Origin: CAVXXD01 sp963765625
GTDB taxonomy: Bacteria; Actinomycetota; Geothermincolia; Geothermincolales; Geothermincolaceae
Reading direction: 5' to 3'
NCBI GenBank assembly: GCA_963765625.1
Contig: CAVXXD010000009.1
Span: 186,001 to 250,000, forward strand
Length of the DNA stretch: 64,000 nt
Shown here: positions 35,752 through 44,877 of the stretch, one piece after another
Numbering within the stretch: position 1 is the first letter of the stretch
How the letters are laid out: every line of letters starts with the position of its first letter
Notes under the pieces: model-generated
What the model saw: the letters and a program-made list of their open reading frames with translations, nothing else
The model's database searches: none
Told to the model about the DNA's origin: nothing
Made by a program: the position numbers and the translations under genes

Positions 35752-37137
35752 ATGAACATTCCGGAGCCGCTGATGAAAGACATGCTCGAAGCGGAACATA
35801 TCGGCCTGGAAGTGCAGGCCGGCAATATGTCCCCAGGCCAGGGGCTCAAGGAAGCTTCCCGTCTGGCGGACCTGCACCCCTTATCCCCGCGTTTCTTCAC
35901 GGTCCTCGGCATCATCGCCGATCCGTTGAACTGCTTTGCCAGTTCCTGGCCTGCCTACCTGTCCCTGGCCCGGTTAAAGGGGCGGCATTTCGACCCTGAC
36001 CCCATCTACGAAAATCTGCTTGAGAGCACGATGATGCTCGAGGACGTCCTACTCGACGCGGACACACACCGGGATGAAGCCGGCCAGTCACTGTATGGGT
36101 TCTTCGGCCCGGAAGCTCGCGCCGGGCGCCGTGATCACCTCCACACCCATCTTCTGTTACAGGACCTGCTCGAGCACGGAGGTGCCTTCCCCTCGGGGCA
36201 GGCAAAACTCTATCTGAGAAAGAAAGCCCGGCTGCTGCCCCTGCTCTTGAACATGAAAGAAGGGCTCGAGGATATCATGTCAAGCGAAGGACAAATCCCG
36301 GACCTGAGCAACCTCTTCCTGGTACTGGGTGCATATGGCTCAATCGATGCCTTGCCCCTATTGCTTAAAGGGCTGCGGTGGTGCACTGGCTATGCCCTCA
36401 ACGAAGCAGTGCTCGCGCTGGTTAAAACAGGGTTTCAACATCCCGAAGCAGTCAGCGCCGCCGTGAAGAGCATGCTCGAAAGCGCGGGTGAGCATGAATG
36501 CAAAGTCGATGCCGTCGAAGTCCTCGATATGCTTGATCCTCTCGTAAGCGGCCAACGCGGCAAGCTCGACGACAACGACAGCCTGCAGAAACTGGCCGAA
36601 GAAGATGTTACAACGCTCCTCTTGAGAAAACGCAGCCCATATATGTGCATGCACGAAACACCGGAGAACTCGCGGCCCTGGGAGCTCACCAAGACCTTCT
36701 TGCGAGAGGCTGAACTGCAGGACCGGGAAAGACCGGGCGCGTTGCCGGACCTTGAGCACTTCTGGTATCACCAGGAAGGATGGGAGACATTCGACGAGAC
36801 CTGGAGCGATGAGGAATTGCTGGCGGACCTGCCGCGCCGCTACCGGCTCATCCTGGCCAAATTGCTTCGCTTTACCTTACAACCGGAATTCGGCCGGGAG
36901 ATGTCCCGGGCCTCAAGGGAATTTCTGGAGAAAGCCGGTCGCAAGAGGCCAATGCGAAATTTCGACGGGTGTCCCTTGTCGCAAGAAGAGATCGCCATGT
37001 ACGAGCGGATGATATTCTCACACACGCTCAACAAACAGGGCCATTCACTGGCGCAGGAGTATCTCCAGCGAAACAACCAGGACCTGTGGGACGACGAGCG
37101 GGAATTCCTTGAAGCACTCATCGTCGAAAAAGCATGA
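35752..37137 (+). CDS. Hypothetical HEAT-repeat-like protein
   Basis: 461 residues; the ATG at 35752 follows AAGGAGATCC. All-alpha character with several roughly 35-residue units resembling HEAT/ARM repeats (for example LFLVLGAYGSIDALPLLLKGL and YALNEAVLALVKTGF). No signal, membrane span or catalytic motif. The upstream 160 bases are AT-rich and could carry divergent promoters for this gene and the fucosidase. Its stop overlaps the ATG of the small DUF4258 gene (ATGA), so they are coupled. I do not recognise a function. Confidence 0.65.
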   Translation: MNIPEPLMKDMLEAEHIGLEVQAGNMSPGQGLKEASRLADLHPLSPRFFTVLGIIADPLNCFASSWPAYLSLARLKGRHFDPDPIYENLLESTMMLEDVLLDADTHRDEAGQSLYGFFGPEARAGRRDHLHTHLLLQDLLEHGGAFPSGQAKLYLRKKARLLPLLLNMKEGLEDIMSSEGQIPDLSNLFLVLGAYGSIDALPLLLKGLRWCTGYALNEAVLALVKTGFQHPEAVSAAVKSMLESAGEHECKVDAVEVLDMLDPLVSGQRGKLDDNDSLQKLAEEDVTTLLLRKRSPYMCMHETPENSRPWELTKTFLREAELQDRERPGALPDLEHFWYHQEGWETFDETWSDEELLADLPRRYRLILAKLLRFTLQPEFGREMSRASREFLEKAGRKRPMRNFDGCPLSQEEIAMYERMIFSHTLNKQGHSLAQEYLQRNNQDLWDDEREFLEALIVEKA

Positions 37138-37295
37138 AGCCTGCGTCATTCTCCGCTCACGCGGAAGAGAGGGTCCACAGCCGCGGTACTACAAAACAAG
37201 AGATCCAGAAGGCTCTACGCTTTTCCGCCTGGAAGTTTGTCGAAGAAGAGGACAGACTGATGGTTGTCACTGTTTACGTTTATTTCATCAAGTGA
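37134..37295 (+). CDS. Short DUF4258-like protein
   Basis: 53 residues beginning MKPASFSAHAEERVHSRG and ending EEEDRLMVVTVYVYFIK. Both ends match the DUF4258 family (FSxHAxxRxxxRG and xxVVTVYVYYF), but the central 25-30 residues that family members usually have between the helix and the last strand are missing, so this is a shortened, possibly decayed member. It overlaps the preceding gene by an ATGA junction and ends 10 bases before the DUF2283 gene. DUF4258-DUF2283 neighbours are common in bacteria and have been thought to be toxin-antitoxin-like; that is not shown here. Confidence 0.65.
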   Translation: MKPASFSAHAEERVHSRGTTKQEIQKALRFSAWKFVEEEDRLMVVTVYVYFIK

Positions 37296-37305
37296 GGACA
37301 GCGTC

Positions 37306-37512
37306 ATGCACATCACGTACGACTCCGAAGTAGATGCACTGTATATCCGTTTCCTGGACACTACCGTCACAACCCACCACGTGTCTGAAGGGGTAGCAGT
37401 AGACTACGATACGGCGGGCAAGATCGCCGGGATAGAGATCCTCGACGTCTCCGACCGGCTGGCTGATCGTGAGGTCCTGCGCGAAGTGACACTCGACACT
37501 TCAAACCTTTAG
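37306..37512 (+). CDS. DUF2283 family protein
   Basis: 68 residues from the ATG at 37306. The sequence HITYDSEVDALYIRF, then VAVDYDTAGKIAGIEILDVS, is a clear DUF2283 match. An AGTGAGGA ribosome site lies within the end of the DUF4258 gene, so translation is probably coupled. In similar pairs this protein is the likely partner or antidote of the DUF4258 protein; this is inference. Confidence 0.85.
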   Translation: MHITYDSEVDALYIRFLDTTVTTHHVSEGVAVDYDTAGKIAGIEILDVSDRLADREVLREVTLDTSNL

Positions 37513-37541
37513 CATCCACAGGCCATCCAGCGCCCTGCCCT

Positions 37542-38744
37542 CTAGTCGAGGTAGTCCTTGAGCTGCTGGCTGCGGGAAGGGTGCCGCAGCTTGGAGAGGG
37601 TCTTGGACTCGATCTGGCGGATGCGCTCGCGGGTGACCCCGAACTCCCGTCCCACTTCCTCCAGGGTGTGGGGGTGGCCGTCAACGATGCCATAGCGCAG
37701 ACGGATGATCTGCTTCTCGCGGTCGTTCAAGGTGTCCAGCACGCTCTCCAGTTGCTCCTGCAGCAGGACAAAGGATGCGGCGTCGATGGGCACCACCGCG
37801 TCGGAGTCCTCGATGAAATCGCTCAGGTGAGAGTCTCCCTCCTCGCCGATGGGGGTCTCCAGGGAGACGGGCTCCTGGGAGACCTTGAGGACCTCCCGCA
37901 CCTTCTCCGGCGTGAGCTCCATCTGCTTGGCGATCTCTTCCGGTGTGGGGTCACGCCCCAGTTCCTGCAGGAGCTGGCGCTGCACCCGGATAAGCTTATT
38001 GATGGTCTCCACCATGTGCACGGGGATGCGGATAGTGCGTGCCTGGTCGGCGATGGCCCGGGTGATGGCCTGGCGTATCCACCAGGTGGCGTAGGTGGAG
38101 AACTTGAAGCCCCGGTGGTAATCATATTTCTCTACGGCACGGATGAGGCCGAGGTTGCCTTCCTGGATGAGGTCGAGGAAGAGCATGCCCCTCCCGACAT
38201 AGCGCTTGGCGATGGAGACGACCAGCCGCAGGTTGGCTTCCACCAGCTTGCGCTTGGCGCTCTGGCCTTCCCGCTCCCGGCGGCGCAACGCGCGAGCCTC
38301 CTCCCGCGTAAGCTCGCCCGCCTCTTCCTCCAGGCGCAGGCTGGCTTCTTCGCCCGCCTCGATCTTTTTGGCCAGTTCCACTTCCTTGGCCGCGGTGAGC
38401 AGTGGGACCTTGCCTATCTCCTTTAAGTACATACGGACCGGGTCGTTGCCGGAAGCATGCAGGGCGAGGCTGAGGTCTTCCTTCGCTTTTTTCTCTTCTT
38501 CCTGCTCTTCCTCGTATTCGTAGGCTTCCTTCTCCATATTTCTGAGGGATTCCGCGGAAGGCCCCTCTACGATCTCGATATCCAGTTCGCTGATGAGGGT
38601 ATAGATGTTATCGGTCTGTTCGGGGGTCAGGTCCAGCTCCTCCAGGGCGTCCTCGATCTCCTCCTGGGTGAGGACACCGCGGCCTTGCCCCTGAGAAAGC
38701 AATTCCTTTACTTCTTCGTAATCAACGTCCTTCAAGTCCACCAT
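37542..38744 (-). CDS. rpoD: Primary RNA polymerase sigma factor (RpoD/SigA type)
   Basis: About 400 residues. I prefer the ATG at 38744 (AGGAAAGGA 8 bases upstream); an ATG 36 bases earlier is possible. Region 1.2 is DPVRMYLKEIGKVPLLTA, region 2 contains RYVGRGMLFLDLIQEGN and KFSTYATWWIRQAITRA, region 3 has RIPVHMVETINKL, and region 4.2 ends VTRERIRQIESKTLSKLRH. The terminal LRHPSRSQ..KDYLD and the DAASFVLLQEQLESVLDTL stretch are typical of actinobacterial primary sigma factors and are my main taxonomic evidence. Region 1.1 is short and acidic. Housekeeping sigma factor. Confidence 0.95.
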   Translation of the reverse strand: MVDLKDVDYEEVKELLSQGQGRGVLTQEEIEDALEELDLTPEQTDNIYTLISELDIEIVEGPSAESLRNMEKEAYEYEEEQEEEKKAKEDLSLALHASGNDPVRMYLKEIGKVPLLTAAKEVELAKKIEAGEEASLRLEEEAGELTREEARALRRREREGQSAKRKLVEANLRLVVSIAKRYVGRGMLFLDLIQEGNLGLIRAVEKYDYHRGFKFSTYATWWIRQAITRAIADQARTIRIPVHMVETINKLIRVQRQLLQELGRDPTPEEIAKQMELTPEKVREVLKVSQEPVSLETPIGEEGDSHLSDFIEDSDAVVPIDAASFVLLQEQLESVLDTLNDREKQIIRLRYGIVDGHPHTLEEVGREFGVTRERIRQIESKTLSKLRHPSRSQQLKDYLD

Positions 38745-38789
38745 GCGGAAGTCCTTTCCTGCCCCAATAACGAGCCCCATGTTGCAAGC

Positions 38790-38806
38790 TTACCATATTA
38801 TGGTAA
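38790..38806. promoter_or_regulatory. 17-bp perfect palindrome upstream of the sigma factor
   Basis: TTACCATA-T-TATGGTAA is an exact 8+1+8 palindrome about 45 bases before the preferred rpoD start and 10 bases before the alternative ATG. On the minus strand it includes ATAATAT, similar to a -10 box. It could be an operator overlapping the promoter. Confidence 0.5.
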
Positions 38807-38872
38807 TCATTGTTGCTTGGATAGCTGATCCACCACAACATGCCTGCCACTTGAAGCGATAAGGCCTGGCTT

Positions 38873-38911
38873 GAAGAAGCAGGCCCGGCAATTACGCCGA
38901 GCCCGCTTCTT
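38873..38911 (-). terminator. Imperfect hairpin, candidate terminator
   Basis: AAGAAGCAGGC (about 38874-38884) pairs with GCCCGCTTCTT (about 38901-38911) with one mismatch. It is 20 bases beyond the stop of the Ycf48-like gene in the minus direction, and the arms supply a short T-rich end. Confidence 0.45.
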
Positions 38912-38930
38912 TGAAACAGATGCTATAGCT

Positions 38931-40638
38931 CTAATGCCGGCGGCGGCGGCGTTTCACGCCGCGTCCCAGTGAGAGCAAGCCGATCATGCTGCCGAAGGCC
39001 AGGGCGGCAGTGCCGGCACCCGAACCGCAGGCAGCCGAAACGGTGAAACCGCCGGACAGAGTGCCCGGTGCGCCGACCTGGTTGGTGACCACGACGTCGT
39101 AGACTCCCACCTCAGCGCCGAAGAGGCCTACGGAACACGTCAGTTCGTTCTGGGATATGATGGTGACATTGTATCCCTCTATCGCGCCGGTGGCGTTCAC
39201 CATGCTCACTGTCGCGCCGGGCAGGAAGCCGCTTCCGGTGATGCGGAGCTCGGCGGATAAAGTGAGCTGCATGCTCGAATTGGGGGTGACGGATGTCACC
39301 GTGACGGGAAGGGCCACCAGGAAGACCACGCGATTGGAGGTCCCCGCCGAAGTGACCACCGTGACCTCCTTGACGCCACCCGCTATCTGAGGGCACCGTC
39401 ACCGTTATGGCATTGCTCGACCAGGAGGTGTAGGAAGCCGCTTCCGCCCCGCTGAAGAGAACCTTGGAGGTCCCGCGCGTGGCGCCGAAGTCGCTCCCGC
39501 TTATGGTCACGGTATCACCCACCAGCGCGTACGGCGGGGTGATGGCCGCGATGTCCGGCAGGGAATCTCCACCCTTGACGGTGCGCAGGATATCGGCGCC
39601 GGTGCTGGTGCTGTTCCCTCCCCCGGCCCAGGCTTTCGAGGCATCGACCGAAGCGACGCAGAACAGGTGCCTCAGGAGGGTGTTGGAATAGACGCTCGTC
39701 CAGGTGCTTCCGTTGTTGGTGGTCTTAACGATCTTCGCTCCGGTCGGCAGAACGGGCGTTTTCCCGGATGCCCAGACAATGCCGTCGCCCGTGGCGGAAA
39801 GGCCCCAGAAATCGGTGCCCGAAGAGGTGTAGGGGGTGGTCCAGGTGGCCCCGCCGTCGGTGCTGTGCATGATGACCCCGCTACCCGACACCCAGACGTC
39901 GGAGGCATCGAGGGCCTGGACGTTCATCAGCAGCGGGGCTCCGCTCGGCGTCACGTTCTCCCAGAGCAGTCCCATGCTGTTCGTCTTCAGGACCGTTCCC
40001 GAAACGGAGACGGTCCCGTTGGTGAGCGCCCCCCCGGCAACCCAGGCGTTGAAGTTATCTACGGCGGATACGCGGGACAGGACCCCTTGAAGGACCGTCT
40101 GGGTGTAAAGAACGGCCCAGGTGCCCCCTCCGTCCGTCGTCCTCATGATATTACTGTTGAGCAGGGCGTCGGTGGTAATCGCCCAGGCGTTGTACTCGTC
40201 AACCGCGCCGATGTCCGGTATTCCCTCGATCAGCGCCTCGGAAGTGTAGACGGCGTTCCAGTTGGTCCCGCCGTCGGTGGTTTTATACACGTTGCGATCG
40301 CCGGAAGCCCAGGCGGTGCTGGCGTCGACCACGGATATGGAAGAAAACGGCTGCGCCGGCCAGATGCCCGAAACGCTCTTCTGCTTGACCCAGTTTGCCC
40401 CTCCGTCGGTGGTTTTAAGGATAAAACCCTGGGTGAGGCTATACCCGACCGCCCAGGCGGTATTGGCATCCACGGCCTCCATGTCCAGGATGGAGATCCC
40501 GGAGATGCCGGTTTCGGTCCAGTCGCTGTTGGCCGCCACGGCGGCGGTGCCTCCCCCAAGCAACGGAAGTGTCAGGATGCTGAGGACCAGAATAATGAGA
40601 ACGGACAAATAGGCCGAGGTCCCTCTGGGATTTCGCAT
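38931..40638 (-). pseudogene. Secreted Ycf48-like propeller protein, frameshifted
   Basis: A signal peptide (LSVLIILVLSILTLPLLGG) is followed by about six repeats of the Ycf48/BNR type (AWAVGYxxxxxFILKTTDGGANW), then two IPT/TIG-like domains. Reading changes frame near 39,388: up to TITVTVPSD one frame is used, and from AGGVKEVTVVTSAGTSN another, so one base is extra or two are missing. The second part ends SGAGTAALAFGSMIGLLSLGRGVKRRRRRH, a hydrophobic span plus arginine tail resembling a C-terminal cell-surface sorting signal. It is one of two clear frame breaks in the first 44.7 kb; whether error or real mutation cannot be told. Confidence 0.75.
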
Positions 40639-40853
40639 TTCTCGTTTCCCCCTCTTTTTTGTCGTGGCTACTTCGACTTAAGCTTGTGTTCGGATTAATA
40701 ATGCATACTCTATTTTATGATTAGACCAGGCTTTTCAGTCAATAGCTATACAAGAGATGTTACATGTTACATTGTTGTGGCTTGAGCGGACGTTGTCTTT
40801 CTCGACCCCAGTGGCTTGATATAAGATAGGTTACACATGGAAGAGGTGGTCGT

Positions 40854-41915
40854 GTGGATAAGGTTTATCCGGTAAACAAAAAGCCCACAAAGAGACCCAA
40901 CGAACGTTCCCCAATTTTTTTCAAGACTCTCGACCTCGCGATGGTCGGCGCCTTTCACGTCTGCCGCGGGATGGTGCAATTGACGCCGTCCCGGGTAGCC
41001 TATGCCCTGGCCGACCTGGCCGCGATGTCCGCCCTGGCCTTGCGGCCGCGCACGCGTCGGAAGCTGCTGGCCACCATCGCCGAAGCCCTGCCGGACGCCG
41101 GCCGGTGGCAGGTATACCGCATAGCGCTGGGTTCCGCCTCCATGTTCTTCAAGCCCATGCTGGCGTTCTTCCTCTTCGGCAGGCACAAGGAGCGCTACAT
41201 GAGCGAGCTCAAGGTGGAAGGGCTGCACTACCTGGAAGAAGCGGACGCGCGGGGCAAGGGGGTGCTGTTAGTGTTCACCCACGTCGGCCCCATAGTGCTG
41301 CTGCTCCCCACCATGACCGACCTGGGGTTCACTTACACGCTGGTCACCTACAAGGCCGAGTCTACCCCGCTGCCGCGCTACGTGAAAGCCATGCAAGTGT
41401 ACGGGACCGGCCTGGGATGCGACCCCGAGCTGCCTGGCATCTTCCCGGGCAACGACGCCCCCCGGCAGGTAAGGGAGGCGCTGGCCCGGGGCAAACGGGT
41501 GGGCATCGCCGTCGACGCCAAGGGGCCCGGCGTGGCGGATTTCCTCGGGCGCCCGGCCGCGCTGGCCACCGGCATAGCCAGCTTCGCGCTGGAGAACGGG
41601 ACACCCATCGTGCCCGCGATGATCCTCGACGGCAAAGGGGGCCGGGGTTTCAAGCGACGCCTGGTTATCCACCCGCCCCTCTCCTGTGAACTCACCGGGG
41701 ACCGGAGAGCGGACATCGCCGCCATCATGTGCGAAGCGGCGGCGGCGGGAGAGCGGCAGATCCGCGAGGAGCCTTCGCAGTGGTTGAGCTGGTTCGGCCT
41801 GCGCGACATGTGGGAAGAGGCCGTGAACCTGGCCGCCGAGCGGGGCGCAGCCGCAAGGGAAGCGCAGCCCGTGGGGCAGCTTGCGCCCGAACTCGTGGAG
41901 GCCGTCAGTTCGTAG
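40854..41915 (+). CDS. LPLAT-family acyltransferase (LpxL/PatA-like)
   Basis: 353 residues with a GTG start at 40854 after GGAAGAGGTGG. It resembles lysophospholipid/lauroyl acyltransferases of the HtrB-LpxL type used by actinobacteria for phosphatidylinositol mannosides (PatA): VAYALADLAAMSALALRPRTR, GVLLVFTHVGPIVLLLP, RGKRVGIAVDAKG and GTPIVPAMILDGKG. The catalytic HX4(D/E) box reads HVGPIV, keeping the His but not an acidic residue at the usual place. The C-terminus overlaps the convergent gene by 11 bases. Likely acylates a membrane glycolipid. Confidence 0.75.
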   Translation: MDKVYPVNKKPTKRPNERSPIFFKTLDLAMVGAFHVCRGMVQLTPSRVAYALADLAAMSALALRPRTRRKLLATIAEALPDAGRWQVYRIALGSASMFFKPMLAFFLFGRHKERYMSELKVEGLHYLEEADARGKGVLLVFTHVGPIVLLLPTMTDLGFTYTLVTYKAESTPLPRYVKAMQVYGTGLGCDPELPGIFPGNDAPRQVREALARGKRVGIAVDAKGPGVADFLGRPAALATGIASFALENGTPIVPAMILDGKGGRGFKRRLVIHPPLSCELTGDRRADIAAIMCEAAAAGERQIREEPSQWLSWFGLRDMWEEAVNLAAERGAAAREAQPVGQLAPELVEAVSS

Positions 41916-44697
41916 AAGGCGTATATCCCACCACGTCATGGCCGCCGGTCCACTCGCCCCGGAAGTCGAAGTACATCGGCCGCTCCGCCACGATATTGTC
42001 TCCAGCACTCACTTTGAGCTTCACGGAAAGCTGGCAGTTCTCGCCGGCATCCTGGTTGACGAAGATGGTCACCCGGCTTCCGGCGGGCACCAACACCGTC
42101 CTGACCGGCGTTGATCCGGCTTCCTGCTTCTGGTAGATGACCTCCACCCCCTCTTGCTGCTTGAGGTAGGTGATCTCCACAACGGCATCGGTGGTCCCGG
42201 GGTTCTGCAGGCAGAGCCACTCGTGGAAGCCTTCCCCGGTATAGCCCTCGGCGAAGAGCCACTCGGCACCGGCCGCCGGAGCGCCTGTCACGCAATGGCC
42301 GCCCGTCCACGTTTCTTTATAGTTGAAGTACATGGGGCGCTCGGCCAGGAAGTCGGACTCCGAGGTGAGCCTGACGGAGACGTCCTTCTCCGCCGGCACC
42401 TCGTTCCAGACGAACACGGTGGAACGCTTGCCGGCCTCCACGGTGTAGGTCTTGGTCACGTTGGCACCCTGCCCCTCTCCCAGTTGGTAAACGGCGTCTA
42501 TGGTGATCTCGGCATCACCGGGGTTCTGCAGGGCTAGGTACTCGTTGAAGGTCGACTGGGTGTTGCCCTCGGCGAAGTAGTACTCCCTGGACAGGGCGGG
42601 CGTTCCCGTGACGCAGTGGCCTCCCGTCCAGTGCAGGTCTCCCGAGGGGCCCAGGTAGTCGAAGTACATGGAGCGTTCGGCCACCACCGGCTGAGTACTC
42701 TCCAGTTTGAGCGAGGCCTGGTAATCGGGGCCGAGTATGTCGTTGACCTTGAAGGTCCCTCGAGAATGTGGCCCGACGGCGTAACCGGTTCTCACCTTCT
42801 CCCCTTGTTCCTGGGTCTGGAAGAAGAAGGTCAGGTCCGCGGCCGCGTCCCCGGGGTTGAGGACGCATACATATTCCTCGAAACCCTCGCCGGTATAGCC
42901 TTCGGCGAAGTACCAGGTAGTGGTGGGAGCGGTAGCGCCTATGGCATCGTGGCCGCCGGTCACCTCACCCTTGTAATCGAAGTACATGGGCCTCTCCACC
43001 ACGATGGGCTGTTCGGATACGACCCTGGCCGATACTTCCTTGCCGGCACCCACCATCACGTTGACGTCGATGGTCACCCGGGAGCCGGCGGGGACGCTCA
43101 ACACCTGGTCCCGGGCGGTGCCGTCGGGGAACATGTAGGTGATAAGGACGTTGGCGGCGGTAGCCCCGGGGTTGCCCAGGCAGAGGTACTCCTGGAAACC
43201 TTCTGCGGTGCAGCCCTCGGCGAAGTAGAAGTTGAAGGCGTCGTGCGCGAAGGTGACCGCTATGGAGTGATCGGCGGTGACGTTTTCAAAGGTGTATGAA
43301 GTGACGGGCCCCGGGGAGATACCGTCCACCAGCACGTCGGCCACGTGGTGGCCGGCGTCCGGGGTGATGGCGAAGGTCTGGTCGGAGCCGTAATCGACTA
43401 CCACTGACCCGGAAGGGCTGATGGAGCCGTTGGGGCCGGCCGAAGCGGTAATGATGCGGGAGCCGATGGCGAAGGTGGCGCTGATGGTGTGGCCGGCGGT
43501 GACGTTTTCAAAGGTGTAGCTGGACACCGCGCCCACGCTGGTGCCGTCCACCTCAACGTCGGCCACGTGGTAGTCGGCGTCGGGGATGATGGCGAAGGTC
43601 TGGTTGGAGCCGTAGTCCGCGCTCACCGTCCCGGAGGGAGTGATGGAGCCGTTGGCTCCGGCCGTGGCGACTATATCGTAAGTGTTGATGGCGAAGGTTG
43701 CCGCCACCGCATGGTTCCCGGTTACGCCGGAGATGCCGTAGTCCATCCCCGCGGGATCGGTGACCGTGACGGCATCGCCGTTATCGGTGACGCCCGCGAT
43801 GTGCCATCCGGGGTCGGGGGTGATGCTGGTCGGGGCGGCGTCGAGCCCGTTGAGCACTACCTGGCTGGCCGGGGCCACGGTGCCATAACCGCCGGCGATG
43901 TTGGCGTTGACGGTGTAGGGAATGAGATCGGCCTCATACCAGATGCGGTCGGTCACGACGTTGTCCCAGCCGTCCCAGACCATGTGAGGCTGGCCGTCCG
44001 GGTCCACGGCTATCTGGGGGGAATAGTTCCAGTAGGAATTGGTGGAGATGGTCCGGGGATCGGTCCACCCCGTTCCCAGATTGTCGCAGTAGTAGACGTA
44101 GCTATGGCCGTTGGCGCCCTGCCCCTCCCAGGCCACGTAAGGATGGCTTGCCGCGTCCATCGCTATCCGGGGATAGCGCTGATCGTAGGAGGTCTGCGTG
44201 GAAAGCTGCCTCGGGGCGGTCCAGCCGCCACCGGAGGCGTTGGCGCAGTAGATCTGGAAGTGAGTGTCCGGGCCGCCGTACCCGTACCACACGATATGGG
44301 GGCACCCTGCCGCATCCACTACTATCCGGGGGTCGTACTGGTAGTAAGGCTGGGTGTTGACCGTCACCGGTTCTTCCCAGCCCTCACCGGAATTGGTGGT
44401 GTAGTGGATATCAAAATGCACCTGGCTGGGGTCGTTTATATGGATAAATTCCTCCTCGGTCAGGAATTGATAACCATACCAGGCAACGTGGGGGTGGCCT
44501 TCCGGGTCCAGAGCTATCTGGGGCTCGTACTGATTTAGAAGCAGCGTTCCCGTCAACAGGGCGGGAGTTCCCCAGCCCGAGCCCGGGTCGGCATTGTAAT
44601 AAACTTCGTCTATGCTGCTTTCGCCTAGCGCGGACCATACCGCCTGGGGGTTGCCCGCGGCGTCCAGCGCCATCTGGGGCTTTTTGTTGGCGGCCAT
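41905..44697 (-). CDS. Secreted BNR/InlB-repeat/WYFAEG-repeat protein, 5' truncated
   Basis: 930 visible residues. Residues 1-270 are sialidase/BNR-like repeats (GHPHVAWYGYQ, CPHIVWYGYGG, PHMVWDGWDN); 275-475 hold three InlB B-type repeats (NGSITPSGTVSADYGSNQTF); from 488 there are four WYFAEG repeats (488, 592, 704, 810) ending in VAERPMYFDF..WTGGHDVVGY. There is no signal peptide: the frame enters mid-repeat, with an in-frame TGA 12 bases upstream of the first ATG, and the DNA beyond about 44,700 is eukaryotic. The gene is therefore cut by the assembly junction. Closest relative in the window is 12974-15439. Confidence 0.82.
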   Translation of the reverse strand: MAANKKPQMALDAAGNPQAVWSALGESSIDEVYYNADPGSGWGTPALLTGTLLLNQYEPQIALDPEGHPHVAWYGYQFLTEEEFIHINDPSQVHFDIHYTTNSGEGWEEPVTVNTQPYYQYDPRIVVDAAGCPHIVWYGYGGPDTHFQIYCANASGGGWTAPRQLSTQTSYDQRYPRIAMDAASHPYVAWEGQGANGHSYVYYCDNLGTGWTDPRTISTNSYWNYSPQIAVDPDGQPHMVWDGWDNVVTDRIWYEADLIPYTVNANIAGGYGTVAPASQVVLNGLDAAPTSITPDPGWHIAGVTDNGDAVTVTDPAGMDYGISGVTGNHAVAATFAINTYDIVATAGANGSITPSGTVSADYGSNQTFAIIPDADYHVADVEVDGTSVGAVSSYTFENVTAGHTISATFAIGSRIITASAGPNGSISPSGSVVVDYGSDQTFAITPDAGHHVADVLVDGISPGPVTSYTFENVTADHSIAVTFAHDAFNFYFAEGCTAEGFQEYLCLGNPGATAANVLITYMFPDGTARDQVLSVPAGSRVTIDVNVMVGAGKEVSARVVSEQPIVVERPMYFDYKGEVTGGHDAIGATAPTTTWYFAEGYTGEGFEEYVCVLNPGDAAADLTFFFQTQEQGEKVRTGYAVGPHSRGTFKVNDILGPDYQASLKLESTQPVVAERSMYFDYLGPSGDLHWTGGHCVTGTPALSREYYFAEGNTQSTFNEYLALQNPGDAEITIDAVYQLGEGQGANVTKTYTVEAGKRSTVFVWNEVPAEKDVSVRLTSESDFLAERPMYFNYKETWTGGHCVTGAPAAGAEWLFAEGYTGEGFHEWLCLQNPGTTDAVVEITYLKQQEGVEVIYQKQEAGSTPVRTVLVPAGSRVTIFVNQDAGENCQLSVKLKVSAGDNIVAERPMYFDFRGEWTGGHDVVGYTPSTN

Positions 44698-44877
44698 GCG
44701 CCGGATTCATCTGAGCCGTTGCTGCGGGCTTGTTCCCTAAATAATCAATAGCATTGCTCATCAGCCTTCAAGTGCCAGAGGGCAATTTGTATGTACCCTG
44801 TATCCCCTCACAACATCAAATTATAGTTTATTTCGTTCCGAGCTTCTGTAATTTCTAAGGCCCTTTCCTGGTTGCAG

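Noticed and set aside
41905..42310. CRISPR or tandem DNA repeat in the WYFAEG genes
   Set aside because: The periodicity is at the protein level with diverged DNA; there are no short identical repeats with unique spacers.
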